NCBI GenBank assembly: GCA_902795355.1
Contig: CADBKZ010000001.1
Coordinates: 60,372 to 124,371, forward strand
DNA from: an uncultured Ruminococcus sp.
GTDB lineage: Bacteria > Bacillota > Clostridia > Oscillospirales > CAG-272
Direction: 5' to 3'
DNA: 64,000 nt
Shown: in pieces, positions 49,559 through 57,349 of the stretch
How positions within the stretch are numbered: position 1 is the first letter of the stretch
How the letters are laid out: each line of letters begins with the position of its first letter
The notes under the pieces: model-generated
The model's input: only the letters and a program-made list of their open reading frames with translations
What the model was told of the DNA's origin: nothing
Database searches by the model: none
Program-made: the position numbers and the translations under genes

Positions 49559-50320
49559 TCAAATCACCCGAATCGGGTTGCTGTCGGCAAGTTCGGTTTT
49601 TGCCGCGGGGGCGATCCCGCGCACCATTTCGGCCAACGCCGCGCAAACGGGATCCTCGGTGTGGAAATGTCCCGCCGCAATCAGATTCATGCCGCGTTCG
49701 GGCGCGTCGGTCAGGTGGTGGTGCGCAATCTCGCCCGTAACATAGGTATCGGCTCCGGCGGCTTCGGTCAGCCGGACGTCGTCCGACCCGTTCCCGCCCA
49801 AAACCGCAACGCGGTACACCGGAACCCCCGCGTCCGCCGCGACCACGCACGGGACCCGCAGCGCGCGCTTGACTGTTTCCGCGAAATCAGCCAGCGTTGT
49901 CGGTTTGGGAAGCCGACCGATCCGCCCGATTCCCTCTTCGCCGTAGGGAACGGCGTCCATCAGCCCGAGCCGCGCGGCAAGAACGTCGTTCACGCCGCCG
50001 GAGAGCGCGTCGAGGCGGGTATGAAAACTCATCACGGCGATCCCCGCGCGCGTCAGACGGATCAGTTTGCGCGCCACGTGGTCGCTCGGTTCGAGCGCGG
50101 GCAACTTGTGGAATACCAGCGGATGGTGCGTTAAAATTACGTCGAACCGTTCGTCGATCGCCTTTTGGACCATGGCCGCCGTTGCGTCGAGGCAGACCAA
50201 CACCCGCCGGACCTCGCGGTCGGGGTCGGGACAGCACATCAACCCGTCGTTATCCCATTCGCAGGAAAGCGACGGCGGGATTCGCTCGCACAGGGCTTGG
50301 TAAAGCTGCAAAACATTCAT
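49559..50320 (-). CDS. Nif3-like dinuclear metal center hexameric protein
   Basis: Protein of 253 residues, Nif3/YqfO short form without the inserted PII-like domain. Metal ligands are visible in VILTHHPLVFH and the C-terminal IAAGHFHTED; SLSCEWDNDGLM is the N-terminal signature. Some members have GTP cyclohydrolase I-like or hydrolase activity; the role remains open. The start overlaps trmK by 4 bases, the usual trmK-nif3 pair. Confidence 0.92.
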   Translation of the reverse strand: MNVLQLYQALCERIPPSLSCEWDNDGLMCCPDPDREVRRVLVCLDATAAMVQKAIDERFDVILTHHPLVFHKLPALEPSDHVARKLIRLTRAGIAVMSFHTRLDALSGGVNDVLAARLGLMDAVPYGEEGIGRIGRLPKPTTLADFAETVKRALRVPCVVAADAGVPVYRVAVLGGNGSDDVRLTEAAGADTYVTGEIAHHHLTDAPERGMNLIAAGHFHTEDPVCAALAEMVRGIAPAAKTELADSNPIRVI

Positions 50321-51021
50321 ATGGTTTCTCCGATCTCGCGCAGTCGGGCTTCCAGCGCGCGCAGGGCGGCGCGATCCGCCGCGGCATCCGCATGCTTGGA
50401 TTGTGTTTTTCCCTTGATAATTTCCCGTTCCACCCCGATTTTCTGCCGGAGAAACGCGGCGTAAAGCGGCGAAGCGGCATTGTATTCCGGCTTTCCGATC
50501 AGGCAATCGGTCGGGGTGAAGGCTTCCGGTTCGCCGCGCCATTCGGCGCAAACCGTTTGATAAATGCGGCCGTCTTCCGCGGTCAGCGTTTCGCCGACGA
50601 TTGCAAACCCGTTTTCCCAAAGATACCTCCGCAACGCTTCCGCGCGGGACATGGGCTGCAAGACCAGACGAACCGACGCGCGGCGCACCCACGGGGCTTC
50701 GGAAAGGATTTTTACAATCAGTTCCCCGCCCATGCCGAAAATCAGGATATGGTCGGGGGAAAAACGCTCCACGCCGTGCAGGCCGTCGGTTTGCAGGGTG
50801 GAGATCCGCTCGGAAAGTCCGGCCGCGGCAATGTGTTCGGCGGCGCGCCCGAGCGGGCCGGAGCCGATGTCGCAGGCCAGCGCGCGGGAAGCGATTCCCG
50901 CACGCACCAAAAAAATGGGAAGATAGGCATGGTCGGTTCCGATGTCCGCAACCGACGCGCCCCGACGCACATAGCCGATCGCGCTTCCAAGGCGCGCTCC
51001 GAGCGTTTTTTCAGTTGCCAT
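50317..51021 (-). CDS. trmK: tRNA (adenine(22)-N(1))-methyltransferase TrmK
   Basis: Protein of 234 residues that makes m1A22 in bacterial tRNAs. SAM motif VADIGTDHAYLPIFLV (about 25-40), then the conserved DHILIFGMGGELIVKIL and LQPMSRAEALRRYL. The ATG at 51021 has GGGGGA upstream; the longer frame is less likely. Adjacent to nif3 as in most Firmicutes. Confidence 0.92.
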   Translation of the reverse strand: MATEKTLGARLGSAIGYVRRGASVADIGTDHAYLPIFLVRAGIASRALACDIGSGPLGRAAEHIAAAGLSERISTLQTDGLHGVERFSPDHILIFGMGGELIVKILSEAPWVRRASVRLVLQPMSRAEALRRYLWENGFAIVGETLTAEDGRIYQTVCAEWRGEPEAFTPTDCLIGKPEYNAASPLYAAFLRQKIGVEREIIKGKTQSKHADAAADRAALRALEARLREIGETI

Positions 51022-51119
51022 GGCGATCCCCCAAATTTCGTTTTTCAAAATCGGAGACGGCGTCCCCGAGGATATACAACAGCGGGCAGGCGAACGACCT
51101 GCCCGAAATGTTGGCGATA

Positions 51120-51326
51120 TTACTTGCCCTTGTTCGCAAGATAATCGTTGATTTGCTCGATCAGCGCGTCGGCGTCGGTGCCGTGAACGGCGCAGGCGTC
51201 CTCAACCGATTCCCCGCGCGACGCGGGACAGCCGAGGCAATGCATTCCGATCGCAAAGAAAAATTGCGCGGTTTCGGGTTCATAATCGAGAATATCGCCG
51301 ATGATGGATTGTTTGGTGATCTCCAT
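51120..51326 (-). CDS. DUF1858 domain-containing protein
   Basis: Protein of 68 residues, the size and sequence of free-standing DUF1858 proteins (QSIIGDILDYEPETAQFFFA, then the CLGCPASRGESVEDAC motif with two Cys in CxxC spacing). They are predicted to bind metal, iron-sulfur or heme/NO; function unproven. Behind a perfect consensus promoter, so probably well expressed. Confidence 0.9.
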   Translation of the reverse strand: MEITKQSIIGDILDYEPETAQFFFAIGMHCLGCPASRGESVEDACAVHGTDADALIEQINDYLANKGK

Positions 51327-51393
51327 GGTAAAAACTCCTTTCCGAACGGGGACCCCCGTTCTCTTTCAAGCCTGAAATTGACTTTATACCTAT

Positions 51394-51422
51394 ATTATAC
51401 CCCAAACGGGGCGATCTGTCAA
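51394..51422 (-). promoter_or_regulatory. Consensus promoter for the DUF1858 gene
   Basis: TTGACA (51417-51422) and TATAAT (51394-51399) on the minus strand with exactly 17 bases between. Confidence 0.9.
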
Positions 51423-51555
51423 CATTCCGCGCGCTTTTTATCGAATTTTTTGTTCTGCAATCGCATCTCGGCCGCTTTTTTCGGAAAAAACGGCGGAAAA
51501 CGGAGCGGCCAAACCCCGAAATCGAATTTTTGACGAAAAAATTCCGAAAGAGGTA

Positions 51556-51584
51556 TTGACAAAAACCGCCGATTGTGATATAAT
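51556..51584 (+). promoter_or_regulatory. Consensus promoter for the tRNA cluster
   Basis: TTGACA (51556-51561) and TATAAT (51579-51584), 17-base spacer, 26 bases before tRNA-Gly. No promoter was seen between the three tRNAs. Confidence 0.9.
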
Positions 51585-51610
51585 AGGCAAGTACGCGAGG
51601 ATTGCGCGAC

Positions 51611-51684
<74 letters not shown>

Positions 51685-51741
51685 TGGAAACAGCTTCCCG
51701 CAACCGTGGGAAGCCGTTTTCCGAAAGTTGTGCCGGAGGAT

Positions 51742-51818
51742 GTGCCTTTAGCTCAGTCGGATAGAGCAACTGCCTTCTAAGCAGTAGGTCGAGGGTTCGA
51801 ATCCCCCAAGGCACGCCA
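51742..51818 (+). tRNA. tRNA-Arg (anticodon TCT)
   Basis: Acceptor GTGCCTT pairs with AAGGCAC, discriminator G, CCA encoded. Anticodon loop CTTCTAA gives TCT; D arm AGCTCAGTCGGATAGAGC is normal. Confidence 0.97.
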
Positions 51819-51827
51819 CCGCCATAC

Positions 51828-51905
51828 GGAGGGATTAGCACAGTTGGTTAGCGCGTCAGGTTGTGGCCCTGAAGGTCGTGGGTTCGAGTCCCATATCTCT
51901 CCCCA
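51828..51905 (+). tRNA. tRNA-His (anticodon GTG)
   Basis: Acceptor GAGGGAT pairs with ATCTCTC; the His-specific extra G at -1 faces C73, and CCA is encoded. Anticodon loop TTGTGGC gives GTG. Confidence 0.96.
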
Positions 51906-51907
51906 GC

Positions 51908-51948
51908 AAAAAGCGGTAATTTGTCCGGTGGACAAATTACCGCTTTTT
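51908..51948 (+). terminator. Terminator of the tRNA cluster
   Basis: AAAAAGCGGTAATTTGTCC and its complement form a 19-base stem with a three-base loop, ending in TTTTT, three bases after tRNA-His. Confidence 0.92.
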
Positions 51949-51949
51949 G

Positions 51950-52105
51950 AACGATGTGTTCCGCTCGCGCGGAACGTGATGTGTCCTTCGGACGTGATGC
52001 GCGCTTCGTGCGTGATGTTTGCTTTCGGCAAGTGAAAAGGAACACGTCGCATCACTGCGAGTAAAACGAGCAACATCGCTTGCCCGCAAGGGCAAACTTC
52101 ACTTT
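51950..52105. repeat. Multi-hairpin array with GTGATG spacers, copy A
   Basis: Hairpins GTTCCGCTCGCGCGGAAC, GTCCTTCGGAC, GCGCTTCGTGC and TTGCTTTCGGCAA are separated by GTGATG boxes. A central GTGAAAAGGAACAC is followed by inverted CATCAC/CATCGC boxes with further hairpins (TTGCCCGCAAGGGCAA). Same plan as 47299-47489 and 59050-59225. Confidence 0.88.
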
Positions 52106-52353
52106 TTCTCGTGAAAGGATTGAAAATTCGCAAACAAAGAAGCGCGCAAGAGGATTGCAAGGGGTATATACCATCGGGCAGGACAACAACCTCTCCGCCT
52201 GCCTGTTCTATCTCAAACAAGGGTTTGAGACCGGCGGGTATAACAATCGCTCCTACCGCGGAACCGTTCAAGAGGAAAAATCGGATATTTTTTCTACCGC
52301 GACTGCAAATAGCCGGTGGGCGACCGCAGCTGTGAAGCAAGCGTCCCCCCATG
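52106..52353. other. Unassigned 250-base interval
   Basis: Between the hairpin array and the terminator of the HD-GYP gene. Open frames exist on both strands without start-plus-SD or recognisable products, and they run out of the adjacent repeat and tRNA sequences. Possibly a further repeat element or a decayed gene. Confidence 0.4.
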
Positions 52354-52383
52354 AAAAAAGCAAGCCTTCCGGCTTGCTTTTTT
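52354..52383. terminator. Terminator of the HD-GYP gene
   Basis: AAAAAAGCAAGCC and GGCTTGCTTTTTT arms with a TTCC loop; T-rich on both strands. Confidence 0.9.
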
Positions 52384-52401
52384 CATACATGTATGCGAAA
52401 A

Positions 52402-54516
52402 TCACGTGTTTTTCCCGTTTTGATTGCTCTCTTGGTAGAGCTTTTCCGCAACTTTCAGAAACGACTCCACCACGTCGGGGTCAAAGTGCGTTCCCGATTC
52501 CTCGCGGATAATGGAAATCGCTTTTTCATAGCTGAACGGCTCTTTGTAGCTCCGGCGGGAAACCAGCGCGTCGAACACATCCGCCACCGCCATGATCCGC
52601 GCCGAGAGCGGAATTTCCTCTCCGCCGATCCGGTTGGGGTAGCCGTTCCCGTCCCAGCGTTCGTGGTGCGCGCCCGCCATTTCAATGGCTTCCTCGAAAT
52701 ACCCTTCTCCGTCCGCCGCGTTGGTAGAGGTTTTGGAAAGGATATCTCTTCCCTCGCTGGTGTGGGTTTTCATCTGCTCGAACTCTTCATCGGTCAGCCG
52801 CCCCGGTTTGTTGAGGATCAGATCCGAAATTTTGATCTTTCCGACATCATGAAGCGGAGCGGAACGCACCAGCTTTTCGATGTACGCGTCGGTCAGAAGC
52901 TCGGGGTGCTTCCCGTCCTTCTTCATCTGTTCGGCAATCCCTCGGACGTAGAACGACGTCTTTTTAATATGGTCGCCTGTGCATTGGTCGCGCGCTTCCA
53001 CCATTTCCGCAAAGTCGAGGATCACCGCTTCCTGCAGCCGCGCAATGTGATCGGCCTGCTCCTTGATCTCGCGGATATACCCTGTGGAATCGGCGGCCGT
53101 TCTCGAAAGCGCGGCGTACAGATTTTCAATTTCGTCGTGGGTCCGGATATTCAGGCTTTCCAAGCGCGAAAGGCTCTCGCTGCGCTCCTCGTCGGTGTCG
53201 TATGCGAATTGCGAGGACGCGCTTGCCATGGCGTTGACGGGACGAACAATGCTGATGTTGACCAATTCCAGCATGATCGCCATAATCAGGATGGACGCGC
53301 TGAAAAAGAGCGACAGCATTTTTACAATGAACATGGTTTCGTCGATCACGATTTCGCTCATGGAAATATCGGCGGCAACATAGCAAACACAGCGGCCCGT
53401 GGTATCGAAAATCGGCTGATAGACCGTTAAAAGCCAACCGTATGTATCGTTGGTGATGATCGGGTCGATCTCGCCGCCCGCAAGCAATGTCGGAATCATT
53501 TCGCCGAACGATTCGTCAAATACCACCACCGACCCGACTTCCGAGGCTTCCACCCCCTCGGTATCGAGATCGAAAACCACATGACAGCCGTCCGCCTCGA
53601 TCCGGTAGGCGTAGATATACTCCACCTCGGGGAAGCTGTCTTTCACGCGGTACAACCGCTGTTCGGCTTCGCGGTATCCGTCGGCTTCTCTCCCCTGCGC
53701 AAGAAAATCATCCACGCGCTCGGGGTCAATCTGAATCGCCGCCGCACCCGTTACGCCGCGACAAACCGCGGTGTATTTCCGAATGGAAACATCCCGATAA
53801 ACGTAGTAGCAGATGCTGCTCGCAATTCCCGCCAGCAGCACCTCGGCCACCGAAACGACCAACACTACCTTCCAAAGCAACGAACGGCGCGGCGCGGTAT
53901 GCGGCGTTTCCGCTTCCGGCTCGCTGCGCAAGAGGGTTGCGAGGAACCGCTTGAACCGTTCCGGCAACAGGCCGAAAACGCCGCAGGCCGCCAAAAGGAC
54001 AATTCCTTTATCCACCGCGTTGATCAGCGCGTCCGCAAGGATCTGCGCCATCAGCTTCGGCATCCGCCCGTCGTCCCAAAACCGTTGCGCCAAGGGGGCG
54101 GAGACCGCTTCCCCGAAATCAAAAGCGTAGAGAAACCACGTCAACGCCGTGCTGACGACCGAACCGATGGCAAAGAGAATCAGCCATACGACCGCGCCGC
54201 GGCGGAACGAACGGAAAAATCTTCGCCGGCGGAGCGTGGAAACCGCAACGGCGATCAGCGCGCCGACCAGCGCATAATAGATCGAAACGGGATCGAACAG
54301 CCCGTTCAGTAAACCTGTCAGGATTGCGGTGACGACCGAAGGAACCGCCCCGCCGAGCAAAGCGGCCAGAATCGTACCCACGCAATCGAGGTACAGCGGA
54401 ATGCCGAGCTTTCTCGTTGGCAACGCCAACAGCAGGTTCAGGGCCGCGCACGCCAAGCCGAGACAAAGCGCCGCCAGCAAATGTTTCAGATTTTTTCTTG
54501 CGCCGTCGTTTTTCAT
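52402..54516 (-). CDS. Membrane HD-GYP domain signalling protein
   Basis: Protein of 704 residues. Residues about 10-195 are hydrophobic with five to six helices and resemble ECF-type substrate-binding (S-component-like) membrane domains. A further helix (about 212-233) leads to an extracellular sensor of Cache type, another helix (about 410-435), a HAMP-like linker and the HD-GYP domain (about 490-690). HD motif HDVGKIKISD, second block MKTHTSEGRDIL, then GAHHERWDGNGYP (GYP present). Likely a c-di-GMP phosphodiesterase responding to an external ligand. The joint ECF-like and Cache architecture suggests nutrient sensing, an inference. Confidence 0.88.
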   Translation of the reverse strand: MKNDGARKNLKHLLAALCLGLACAALNLLLALPTRKLGIPLYLDCVGTILAALLGGAVPSVVTAILTGLLNGLFDPVSIYYALVGALIAVAVSTLRRRRFFRSFRRGAVVWLILFAIGSVVSTALTWFLYAFDFGEAVSAPLAQRFWDDGRMPKLMAQILADALINAVDKGIVLLAACGVFGLLPERFKRFLATLLRSEPEAETPHTAPRRSLLWKVVLVVSVAEVLLAGIASSICYYVYRDVSIRKYTAVCRGVTGAAAIQIDPERVDDFLAQGREADGYREAEQRLYRVKDSFPEVEYIYAYRIEADGCHVVFDLDTEGVEASEVGSVVVFDESFGEMIPTLLAGGEIDPIITNDTYGWLLTVYQPIFDTTGRCVCYVAADISMSEIVIDETMFIVKMLSLFFSASILIMAIMLELVNISIVRPVNAMASASSQFAYDTDEERSESLSRLESLNIRTHDEIENLYAALSRTAADSTGYIREIKEQADHIARLQEAVILDFAEMVEARDQCTGDHIKKTSFYVRGIAEQMKKDGKHPELLTDAYIEKLVRSAPLHDVGKIKISDLILNKPGRLTDEEFEQMKTHTSEGRDILSKTSTNAADGEGYFEEAIEMAGAHHERWDGNGYPNRIGGEEIPLSARIMAVADVFDALVSRRSYKEPFSYEKAISIIREESGTHFDPDVVESFLKVAEKLYQESNQNGKNT

Positions 54517-54638
54517 AGCAATTCTCTCTCAAAAGTGAAATGGAACGGATTCATCCCGCTTTATCATTATTCTATCACACTTTTCGCTCTTTTGCAAGAT
54601 TTTTTTATACACGCACAAAAAATTTTTTCAAAAATCGG

Positions 54639-54667
54639 TTGACAACAAAATCCGAATGTGATAAAAT
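54639..54667 (+). promoter_or_regulatory. Promoter for the YegP-domain gene
   Basis: TTGACA (54639-54644) and TAAAAT (54662-54667), 17-base spacer. Confidence 0.88.
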
Positions 54668-54707
54668 AGAAGATGGAAGAATATTGATCCGCACAAGGAG
54701 GAAAATG

Positions 54708-55967
54708 ATGGGATTGTTCAGTTTGTTCAAGAAAAAGAAGGCGGCTCCGGCCGAAGAGCCGAAGAAAACGCCCGCCGCCGAGGCCAAACCGACCCCCGCG
54801 CAAGAAGCGAAACCCGCTCCCGAGGTGAAATCGGCTCCCGCACAGGAAGCGAAACCCGCTCCGGCCGCCGCGCCCGCAAAAGAGGCTCCCGCGCCCGCCG
54901 CAAAAGCGGAACCGGAAAAGCCCGCCGCCAAACCGGCCTCTCCCGTTGCTCCCGCCGCTCCGGCCGCGAAAGCAACGCCCGCCCCCGCCGAAAAGGCCGC
55001 GCCTGCCGAAAAGGCCGCGCCGAAAGCTCCCGCCGCAAAGAAAAACAGCTCCGCGGGAACAACGGTTCCGCGCGCCGGAGGAACGAGAAAGCGCACCACC
55101 GCGCCGGCTCGCCCGTTCTTTGTGACCACCGAGAACGACGTTGACGCCGCTTTTCGGGAAGCAATTGCCGAAGCCGAAGCTGAAATTGCGGCAAACGGTT
55201 CCAAAGCGGTCGGCAAATACGAATTTAACCTTGAAGTGGACGGCTATCATTTCTACCTGATCGCGAACAACGGTCAGGTGCTGTTCGACAGCCCGAGCTT
55301 TACCACCCTGCTCGGCGCGCTGAACGGCATTAAAACCTTCAAAAAGACGGTTGCCGCCGGAAACTATGTGGTAAAAGCGGATAAATACAACCGCTACCGC
55401 TTCATTTTCGCCAACAAATATTACGGCGAAAATTACACCACCAAAGAGCAATGCACCAAATGCGCCGAGTCGGTTCAGAATTTTGCCAACAACGCCCGCA
55501 TTCTTCCCTACAAGCCCGAAAAAGAGGCCCTGCAAAAATACGAGGCCGCCCGCGTTGGCAAAAAGGTCCCCGAGGACATTGATTGGGCGGCGGTTTCCAA
55601 AGCCGAGGCCGAGGCCGAAAAGAAGGGCAAGTTTGAAATTTCCCGCGAGGAGAACGGCGAATATTGCTTCTACCTGCTCGCCAACAACGCGCAGATCCTT
55701 TATTCCAGCCGCTATTTCGCCAACGAAGCCGCCTGCCGCCGCGGAATTGAATCCTTCAAGCGCGCCGCGTATGTGGGCAACTTCTTTGTGGACCGCGATA
55801 AGTTCGGCAACTACCGTTACGTTTTGAAGAACATCGGATCCGCGCCGAGCTTCATCGGCGAATCCTACGAGAACAAAACGCAATGCGAAAAAATCATTGA
55901 GTCGGTTCAGAATTTCATTGTTACCGCCTCGATTGAGGTTGCCGAGGAAGAACCGAAAGCCGAATAA
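54708..55967 (+). CDS. Tandem YegP (DUF1508) protein with Ala/Pro/Lys-rich N-terminus
   Basis: Protein of 419 residues. It starts with a short amphipathic MGLFSLFKKKK, followed by about 110 residues of Ala, Pro, Lys and Glu repeats (disordered), then two YegP-type domains: KYEFNLEVDGYHFYLIANNG (about 165-230) and KFEISREENGEYCFYLLANN (about 308-372), each with an SY...C-region after it (FANKYYGENYTTKEQC and IGESYENKTQC). DUF1508 function is unknown. ATG at 54708 is favoured over 54705 by spacing from AAGGAGG. A consensus promoter suggests strong expression. Confidence 0.85.
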   Translation: MGLFSLFKKKKAAPAEEPKKTPAAEAKPTPAQEAKPAPEVKSAPAQEAKPAPAAAPAKEAPAPAAKAEPEKPAAKPASPVAPAAPAAKATPAPAEKAAPAEKAAPKAPAAKKNSSAGTTVPRAGGTRKRTTAPARPFFVTTENDVDAAFREAIAEAEAEIAANGSKAVGKYEFNLEVDGYHFYLIANNGQVLFDSPSFTTLLGALNGIKTFKKTVAAGNYVVKADKYNRYRFIFANKYYGENYTTKEQCTKCAESVQNFANNARILPYKPEKEALQKYEAARVGKKVPEDIDWAAVSKAEAEAEKKGKFEISREENGEYCFYLLANNAQILYSSRYFANEAACRRGIESFKRAAYVGNFFVDRDKFGNYRYVLKNIGSAPSFIGESYENKTQCEKIIESVQNFIVTASIEVAEEEPKAE

Positions 55968-55990
55968 ACGCGCCAAAACCGCATACATCC

Positions 55991-56022
55991 AAAAAAACCA
56001 CTCGCCGCCGCGAGTGGTTTTT
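55991..56022. terminator. Bidirectional terminator
   Basis: AAAAAACCACTCGC and GCGAGTGGTTTTTT arms with a four-base loop between convergent genes. Confidence 0.92.
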
Positions 56023-56026
56023 TGGT

Positions 56027-57334
56027 TCAATTCTCCTCTTCGCCGTCGGGATCGAGCGTTTTGAGAAGAACGGTCAGTTTGGTAACGCGCATGTCGTCCA
56101 TTTCCGAAACGACCACGCAGAGTTCGGTTTTTCCGTCCGATTCGGTAAAGCTGTCGCCCACATGCGGATCGGCTTCCAGCCGTTCAATGGCAAGGCCGCC
56201 CATGGTGGAATACTCGCACTCGAAATCGTGCGGCTCAAATTCGATTTCGGAGAAGAAGTCGTCAATGTTCATGTCGCCCGAAACTTCGTAGGTGTTCTCC
56301 CCCGTTCGGATAAACTCGGGAACCACCTCGTCGGATTCATCCCAGATGTCGCCTACCAGCTCTTCGAGGATGTCTTCCATGGTAACAAGCCCGTGCGTTC
56401 CGCCGTATTCGTCCACAATAATCGCCAGATGCGTTTTGCGCTCGCGAAGGATCGTCAGCGCGGCGGGCAATTTCATGGTTTTGTGCAGGAAGCAAGGCTC
56501 CATCAGCATTTCGCGCAGGTTCAGCTTGGCGGGGTCCGGCTCGTCGATCAGCGCGCGGTAATAGTGGTTGAGATACAAAACGCCGATGATGTTATCAATG
56601 GAATCCTCGTAAACGGGGATGCGGGAATAGCGGGAATTTTCAATGATCTCCGCAATTTCGGCGGGGTCGTCGTCAATGTCGAACGACACCATATCAATGC
56701 GGGGGGTCATCAGCTCTTCGATGGTGGTATCGCGGAACTCCAAGGTGGATTGGAGCAGCTCGCTCTTGTCCTCGTCGATCACGCCCTCTTCCTCAATGGT
56801 ATCGATAATGGAAGAAAGCTCCTCCTCGGTAACGGTGGGCGCGTCGTCCGAATCCTTGCCCCAAATGCGGGAAAGACCGCGGATCAGCAACATCACGAGC
56901 CACACCACAGGATACAGGATGATGGTTAAAACGCGGGTCGGAATGGCAAAAATGCGAACGGTTTTGTCGGCATAGTTTTTGGCGATGATCTTGGGCAGGA
57001 TCTCCCCGAAGATTAGGATGATAACCGTCATAACCGCGGTGGCAAGAAGCGAGGCCAACGCGTCGGAAGCGTCGCCCGTCAGGCGGAGCAGCAAACGCAT
57101 GGCGATCACCGTTGCCGTGGTTGACGCGGCGATGTTGACCAAATTGTTGCCGATTAAAATGGCGGAAAGCGCGGATGTAAAATCCTCGCTGATGCGGTAG
57201 GCTAGCCCCGCCAGCTTTTCCCCGCCCTCGGCGGCTTTCTTCAACCGCATTTTGTTGGACGCGTTGAAAGAGATCTCCGAAGCGGAAAAATACGCGGAGA
57301 GGATCACCATCAGCACAATGATCAGATAAGACAT
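56027..57334 (-). CDS. Hemolysin family protein (CNNM / CBS / CorC_HlyC)
   Basis: Protein of 435 residues with a CNNM (DUF21) membrane domain of three to four helices, two CBS motifs (TPRIDMVSFDIDDD and HLAIIVDEYGGTHGLVTMED) and a C-terminal transporter-associated CorC_HlyC domain. This architecture is found in putative Mg2+/Co2+ efflux proteins; the hemolysin name is historical. It follows a related gene by 15 bases in the same operon. Confidence 0.92.
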   Translation of the reverse strand: MSYLIIVLMVILSAYFSASEISFNASNKMRLKKAAEGGEKLAGLAYRISEDFTSALSAILIGNNLVNIAASTTATVIAMRLLLRLTGDASDALASLLATAVMTVIILIFGEILPKIIAKNYADKTVRIFAIPTRVLTIILYPVVWLVMLLIRGLSRIWGKDSDDAPTVTEEELSSIIDTIEEEGVIDEDKSELLQSTLEFRDTTIEELMTPRIDMVSFDIDDDPAEIAEIIENSRYSRIPVYEDSIDNIIGVLYLNHYYRALIDEPDPAKLNLREMLMEPCFLHKTMKLPAALTILRERKTHLAIIVDEYGGTHGLVTMEDILEELVGDIWDESDEVVPEFIRTGENTYEVSGDMNIDDFFSEIEFEPHDFECEYSTMGGLAIERLEADPHVGDSFTESDGKTELCVVVSEMDDMRVTKLTVLLKTLDPDGEEEN

Positions 57335-57349
57335 TTTGTCGTCCCCCTC

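Noticed and set aside
52080..52511. Overlapping frames on both strands downstream of the tRNA-His array
   Set aside because: They begin inside the hairpin array or tRNA sequence, cross a terminator and run into the HD-GYP gene; no SD was found. A decayed element cannot be excluded.
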